NCBI GenBank assembly: GCA_002359215.1
Contig: DEMN01000008.1
Location: 124,001-188,000, forward strand
Length of the DNA: 64,000 bases
Direction: 5' to 3'
From: Flavobacteriales bacterium UBA2669
GTDB taxonomy: Bacteria > Bacteroidota > Bacteroidia > Flavobacteriales_E > Vicingaceae
The notes under the pieces are model-generated. The model was not told where the DNA came from, searched no databases, and was given only the letters and a program-made list of their open reading frames with translations. Below are positions 59,471 to 64,000 of the stretch, piece after piece; position 1 is the first letter of the stretch, and each line of letters begins with the position of its first letter. The translations under genes were made by a program, and so were the position numbers.

Positions 59471-61204
59471 TTATTCTTCTTCTTTTTCGAAATAGACAGC
59501 AGTCATGTCTCTATATTCCATTGCATTTGCAGGGAAGTTTTTCACATAAACTTGTAATAATCTTGTATTTTCATCATAGAAAATAGGCATAGTAGCTGCA
59601 TCATCAATAGCAATTTGGTCTGCTTGACGGTACAATTCCATACGTTTTTTGTCGTCAATTTCTCTGAGTGCAGCATTGAAAACAGAATCAAAAGCTTCAC
59701 TTTGGTAACGAGTAGAGTTAATGTAAGACTTACTGTTAATATCTCCAGGAACATGATCTCCGTAAAGTAAGTTTAAGAAATTTTCAGGATCCGGATAATC
59801 CGCAATCCATCCTGCTCTCCAGAATAAAGCTTTACCAGTTTCTAGGTTTTCTAAGTGTTGAGCAAATTGCATTTGTTCAATTTTAACAGAAATTCCTAAG
59901 TTTTCAGATAACATTTTTTGAACTACTTCAGCAACTTGAACGTTTCTATCTCCACCACCTGGGTTAATTTGTAAAGTAATTTCAGGGAACCCTTTTCCAT
60001 TTGGATACCCTGCTTTTGCCATGTGTTCTTTAGCTTTTTCAGGAGAATATTCATAACCCTTTACATTTTCATAATCATACCCTTTAAATGGAGGAACAAT
60101 TCCATTTAATCCAGCTCTTCCTTCACCTTGTAGAGTATAGGTTACAATAGATTCTCTATCAACAGCATAATTAAAAGCTTTTCTTACGTCAATATTATTA
60201 AAAGGAGGAAGTTGATGTTGTAATCCTAAATAGAATACACTCATAGCAGGAACGACTTGCATAACGTAAGGTTTGTTTCCACCTTTTTTAGCTTCTTCTA
60301 ATTCTCCAACTACTTCTTTAATCATTTCTAAAGGTAATCTAAATACCATATCCAAGTTACCTTTTCTGAATTCTAATAGTTCAGCTTTTTTTTCTTTTAT
60401 GAATGAAAATTTAATTCCATCTAAGTAAGGTAATTGATTTCCGTAGCTATCAACACCCCAATAGTCTGGGTTTCTTTCTAAAATTACTGTTTCAGATTCT
60501 TTAATTTTTTTAACTCTAAAAGGACCTGTTCCTACGCATTGTATTCTCATATCTAAACCATACGTATCAAAAGCTTCCTTAGGGAAAACGGAACAAGAAA
60601 TATGACTTAAGATGTTTAAAAATCCTGCAAAAGAGTAATTTAAGTTAATTTCTATGGTATAGTCATCAATTACTTTAATTCCAGAAACACCTCCAGAAAG
60701 TGGAGATTTGTTTACAGTAGATTCGTAATATTCGTTTGCCCCAATTACTTTATCTTTAAATAACCAATACATTTGGTTAGAAGGATCTGTTTCACATAAT
60801 TTGTCTAAGGAATACTTGAAATCTTTAGCGGTTACTTCTCTACCCTTTCCTCCTTCAAAACATTTATCATCATGGAATTTCACTCCTTTTCTTAATGTAA
60901 AAGTAAATTTCGTAGCATCTTCATTTACTACCCATTTTTCCGCTAAACCAGGTAATATAGATAAGTCTTCTTGATCTAATTTAACTAACCCTTCATAAAC
61001 TTGATTGGCAATCCTATGAGAAACAACTTCGGTAACATTTAATGGGTATAAGCTTCTGAAATCTTCCGTTTCGTTTACTTTGAACACACCACCGTAGTGA
61101 ACATTTCCTTTTGCTGTTTGAGTATTTGTTTGGTTATTACTGTCGTTTCCTCCACAACTGTATAATAACACTGCCGAAATTACTAAATAGACTATTTTTT
61201 TCAT
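59471..61204 (-). CDS. Peptide ABC-transporter substrate-binding lipoprotein (SBP_bac_5)
   Basis: A 577-residue periplasmic lipoprotein. The signal ends in the lipobox LLYSC, so Cys17 would be lipidated. The body is a DppA/OppA-type oligopeptide-binding fold: VNETEDFRSLYPLNVTEVV, LAEKWVVNEDATKFTFTLRKG, ERNPDYWG, DVRKAFNYAVDRESIV and WIADYPDPENFLNLLYG. In this phylum such proteins may bind peptides or other ligands. Permease and ATPase genes are not adjacent. A -7 box is at 61227-61234, 22 bases before the ATG. Confidence 0.92.
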   Translation of the reverse strand: MKKIVYLVISAVLLYSCGGNDSNNQTNTQTAKGNVHYGGVFKVNETEDFRSLYPLNVTEVVSHRIANQVYEGLVKLDQEDLSILPGLAEKWVVNEDATKFTFTLRKGVKFHDDKCFEGGKGREVTAKDFKYSLDKLCETDPSNQMYWLFKDKVIGANEYYESTVNKSPLSGGVSGIKVIDDYTIEINLNYSFAGFLNILSHISCSVFPKEAFDTYGLDMRIQCVGTGPFRVKKIKESETVILERNPDYWGVDSYGNQLPYLDGIKFSFIKEKKAELLEFRKGNLDMVFRLPLEMIKEVVGELEEAKKGGNKPYVMQVVPAMSVFYLGLQHQLPPFNNIDVRKAFNYAVDRESIVTYTLQGEGRAGLNGIVPPFKGYDYENVKGYEYSPEKAKEHMAKAGYPNGKGFPEITLQINPGGGDRNVQVAEVVQKMLSENLGISVKIEQMQFAQHLENLETGKALFWRAGWIADYPDPENFLNLLYGDHVPGDINSKSYINSTRYQSEAFDSVFNAALREIDDKKRMELYRQADQIAIDDAATMPIFYDENTRLLQVYVKNFPANAMEYRDMTAVYFEKEEE

Positions 61205-61226
61205 GATATAGTTTTGTTTTAAAGGA

Positions 61227-61234
61227 CAAATATA
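61227..61234 (-). promoter_or_regulatory. -7 box (TATATTTG) of the peptide-binding lipoprotein gene
   Basis: Exact TAnnTTTG on the minus strand, 22 bases before the ATG at 61204. Confidence 0.5.
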
Positions 61235-61404
61235 AATATAAGATACAATATCCTAAAATTTAATTTAGTTTTCATCATTTTTTTTCGTCAAAGTGCTTTT
61301 TAATTGATACTAAATGCTAAATAAAATAGTTCATTAGCATAATTTATTTAATTCCGTATTAAATTACTTTTTTTGTAAGTTTACTCCTGACAAACTATTG
61401 TTGT

Positions 61405-64000
61405 TTGAAAATAAAGTATATCATATTAATTATTCTCCTCTTCTTGGTATTCAAAACAGGGTGGTCTCAAGATGTTTCTAATTATAGAGAAAAAGAAATG
61501 GTATTAGATAGAGATACTATTCAGTTCGATTCATTGAGTTTGATACCTCAATCTGAAATAATTTCTATTGAAGGTACTTCGGTAGAAAACAATTTTTATG
61601 AAATAGATTACACAAAAGCTGTTTTTATTTTAAAAACCGAAGGCGCTCATTTAAAAAATAAAAAAATTAAAATGGGTTACAGGGTCTTTCCTTTGTCTTT
61701 TTCAGAACCTTATTTTCATAAAGAAAAAAAATTTGTGGAAGAAGGTGGAGAAACAGTTAAAAATCCTTTTCTATATGAATATACGGTGGCTACTGAAGAT
61801 ATCTTTTACTTAAATGGATTGGATAAAAGTGGAAGTATTTCTCGTGGGGTAGCATTTGGTAATAGTCAGGACTTATCGGTAAATTCTAATATGAATTTAC
61901 AACTATCAGGAAAAATTACCGATGAGATTAGCATTTTGGCATCTATTTCTGATGATAATATTCCTATTCAGGCAGAAGGAAATACGCAGCAATTACAAGA
62001 TTTTGACCAAGTTTATATTCAATTGTTTAGTGATGAATGGAAATTAACTGCCGGAGATTTTTATCTTAAAAGACCTGATACTTATTTTATGAATTTTAAT
62101 AAAAAAGTGCAAGGAGGTAGTTTTAACATTACTGTACCTACATCTAAAAAAGAAAATGCTTCAACCATTACTCCTACTGTTAGCGCAGCTGTTTCCAGAG
62201 GTAAATTTGCTCGAAATAGAATTTTAGGTATTGAAGGAAATCAAGGTCCATATAGATTAAAAGGTGCGGATAATGAAACATTTATTATTATCCTTTCGGG
62301 AACAGAACAGGTTTTTATTGATGGGATGTTAATGAAAAGAGGTAATGAGTTTGATTACGTAATTGATTACAATACTGGAGAGTTGACCTTTACCTCTAAC
62401 CGATTAATAACTAAAGATTCCAGAATTGTGGTAGAGTTTCAATATTCAGATAGAAATTATGCTCGCTCGCTTATTCATTTTGGGAATGAATTTAAAAGTA
62501 AAAAACTCAAACTTAATTTTAATTTTTATACCGAACAAGACTCAAAAGATCAACCATTATTGCAAGATTTAACGGATGAAAACAAGAGGTTTTTGTCAGA
62601 AATTGGAGATAGCATACAAGATGCGGTTATTCCTAACATTAATTTGGTAGAGTTTGATGAAAACAAAGTGTTGTATAAAATGATAGATTCTTTGGGTTAC
62701 GATTCAGTTTTTGTTTACTCTACCAATCCCGATAGTGCTATTTATCAGTTAGGATTTTCCTATGTGGGAGAGAATAACGGTAACTACAAACAAATTCAAA
62801 GTTCGGCAAATGGAAAGGTATATGAATGGCAAATACCTATTGGTGGAGCCCCCCAGGGAAATTATGAGCCGGTTATTTTATTGGTTACTCCCAAACAAAA
62901 TCAGATGGCAACCTTGGGCGGAGAGTATATTTTTAGTAAAAATGCGAAAATAATGTGGGAGGGAGCTATTTCTAAAAATGACATTAATACTTTTTCTGAT
63001 AAAGATAGTGGTGATGACATTGGTTATGCCTTTAAATTTAATTCTGAAAACATTGTTGATTTAAACAAAGAAAAGGAAGAAAGTTGGAAACTAAACGTTG
63101 GTACTAATTACGAGTATGTACAAGAATATTTTACACCAATAGAAAGGTTTAGGTTGGTAGAATTTGAAAGGGATTGGAATATTAGCAATGCTATTGTAAA
63201 TACCGACCAGCATATTGTTGGTGGAACAGTTGGGTTAAACAAAATTGATAAAGTAAATGTTGTTTATGCATTTAACTATATGAATACATTAGAGTTAATT
63301 GAAGGAGCTAAAAATGCACTATCTATCAACTATAAAACGAATGGGTTTCAGTTAGTGAGTAATGCTAGTTTTTTACAAACTAAAGGGGTAAATAATTCTG
63401 AATTTTTGCGACACAAAGCTATTCTTACAAAACAATTAGGGTGGGTAGTGCTTGGCGTAGGTGAAGAAACCGAACAAAATAAATTGTTTCTAAACACAAG
63501 TGATTCGTTAACTGCCTCTAGTTTTGAGTTTGTTATTTTACAAGCATTTGTTCATAATGCTGATACCACCAAAAACAAATTTATGTTGAGCTACAAACAA
63601 CGTGATGATAATGTGCCTGTCGCTAATGATTTTTTAAAAGCCACCAGAGCTGAAGATATTGAGCTATCTATGAGTTTGCTGAAAATGAAAAACCATAAAT
63701 TACGAAGTACTTATACATACAGAAAATTACATATTGTATCCAACACACTAACCACCTTAAAGCCCGAAGAGACTGTTTTAGCTAGAGTGGAATACAATGG
63801 CAACTTTTTAAAGAATTTAATTTCTACCAATACGTATTATGAAATTGGCTCAGGGTTAGAAGTAAAAAAAGAGTTTTTATTTATAGAGGTACAGCCCGGA
63901 CAAGGAACACATACTTTTATTGGCGATTTAAATAATAATGGTGTAAAAGATTTAAATGAATTTGAAATAGCTGTTTTTAGAGATCAAGCTAATTACATTA
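61405..64000 (+). CDS. Large surface/outer-membrane protein, 3' end cut by window
   Basis: An open frame of 865 residues runs from a TTG at 61405 to the window edge. The TTG opens a signal peptide (KIKYIILIILLFLVF, then KTGWSQ) and no ATG lies in a suitable place, so TTG is the probable start. The mature part has many alternating beta strands and motifs such as GSISRGVAFGNSQDLSVNS, ISDDNIPIQAEGNTQQLQDFD and, near the edge, GDLNNNGVKDLNEFEIAVF. These recall the repeat motifs of SprA-type giant outer-membrane proteins of the T9SS, but I cannot say it is SprA. The gene continues beyond the window. Confidence 0.78.
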   Translation, partial: MKIKYIILIILLFLVFKTGWSQDVSNYREKEMVLDRDTIQFDSLSLIPQSEIISIEGTSVENNFYEIDYTKAVFILKTEGAHLKNKKIKMGYRVFPLSFSEPYFHKEKKFVEEGGETVKNPFLYEYTVATEDIFYLNGLDKSGSISRGVAFGNSQDLSVNSNMNLQLSGKITDEISILASISDDNIPIQAEGNTQQLQDFDQVYIQLFSDEWKLTAGDFYLKRPDTYFMNFNKKVQGGSFNITVPTSKKENASTITPTVSAAVSRGKFARNRILGIEGNQGPYRLKGADNETFIIILSGTEQVFIDGMLMKRGNEFDYVIDYNTGELTFTSNRLITKDSRIVVEFQYSDRNYARSLIHFGNEFKSKKLKLNFNFYTEQDSKDQPLLQDLTDENKRFLSEIGDSIQDAVIPNINLVEFDENKVLYKMIDSLGYDSVFVYSTNPDSAIYQLGFSYVGENNGNYKQIQSSANGKVYEWQIPIGGAPQGNYEPVILLVTPKQNQMATLGGEYIFSKNAKIMWEGAISKNDINTFSDKDSGDDIGYAFKFNSENIVDLNKEKEESWKLNVGTNYEYVQEYFTPIERFRLVEFERDWNISNAIVNTDQHIVGGTVGLNKIDKVNVVYAFNYMNTLELIEGAKNALSINYKTNGFQLVSNASFLQTKGVNNSEFLRHKAILTKQLGWVVLGVGEETEQNKLFLNTSDSLTASSFEFVILQAFVHNADTTKNKFMLSYKQRDDNVPVANDFLKATRAEDIELSMSLLKMKNHKLRSTYTYRKLHIVSNTLTTLKPEETVLARVEYNGNFLKNLISTNTYYEIGSGLEVKKEFLFIEVQPGQGTHTFIGDLNNNGVKDLNEFEIAVFRDQANYI

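Noticed and set aside
62762..62953. 63-residue frame on the plus strand
   Set aside because: It lies inside the long 61405 reading frame in another frame and shows no protein-like features.
1..64000. CRISPR arrays, insertion sequences, prophage
   Set aside because: No regularly spaced direct repeats, transposase or phage structural genes were seen; the only repeats are the elements listed.

Overview
The window is AT-rich (roughly two thirds A+T by eye) and comes from a member of the Bacteroidota, most like a marine-type Flavobacteriales or related lineage. The evidence is a carboxypeptidase-regulatory-domain TonB receptor, proteins with type IX secretion (T9SS) sorting tails of both type A (47174-48898, 52240-54390) and type B (15864-18446), PD40/TPR envelope proteins, a monomeric NADP isocitrate dehydrogenase, and several promoters with the Bacteroidota -7 box TAnnTTTG. 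Most of the window is ordinary chromosomal core. No rRNA, tRNA, CRISPR array or insertion sequence was seen.

Layout. 1-10 kb: a small hypothetical pair, a TonB receptor, a TPR/HisKA protein with a stand-alone receiver, an AI-2E-family permease, a SCO1 copper chaperone and TPR/propeller proteins. 12.97-15.24 kb: an accessory insert with a DUF4365 (PD-(D/E)XK-like) gene bounded by inverted 10-bp motifs and a long imperfect hairpin. 15.3-18.4 kb: riboflavin synthase and a large T9SS-secreted protein. 18.7-25.8 kb: purH, then the cell-shape operon mreB-mreC-mreD-mrdA-rodA with overlapping genes. 26-30.4 kb: a predicted barrel protein, a PH-like protein, a PnuC-type transporter with a thiamine-binding protein, and icd. 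30.6-34.2 kb: ACMSD, threonine dehydrogenase and 2-aminomuconate-semialdehyde-type dehydrogenase, i.e. a piece of kynurenine/threonine catabolism. 34.3-42.4 kb: hflX, two glycosyltransferases, a GIY-YIG nuclease bracketed by repeats, asparaginase, a drug/metabolite exporter, an ArsC-like protein and a flippase-like protein. 42.4-54.4 kb: a PorE-like protein, pheT, a PA-domain T9SS protein, a barrel protein, CPBP protease, ClC antiporter and an M43 metalloprotease. 54.5-61.2 kb: an SDR, cystathionine gamma-synthase, an RHS-like protein, GDP-fucose synthesis (gmd, fcl) and a peptide-binding lipoprotein. 61.4 kb to the edge: a large surface/outer-membrane protein starting with TTG and cut by the window.

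The two places that best fit an undescribed system are the DUF4365 insert, whose ends look like an integron-style gene cassette (short boundary motif, gene, inverted boundary motif, long imperfect palindrome), and the GIY-YIG gene at 38.5 kb, which sits between near-identical 24-bp repeats, one of them forming a 17-bp hairpin, as in nuclease/REP-type domesticated elements. Both readings are inferences from local sequence and need genome-wide comparison.

Start codons were corrected where a promoter, terminator or family alignment decided them (736, 28089, 30378, 34301, 38262, 50747). Several genes appear to use TTG or GTG (9887, 37160, 44332, 61405).
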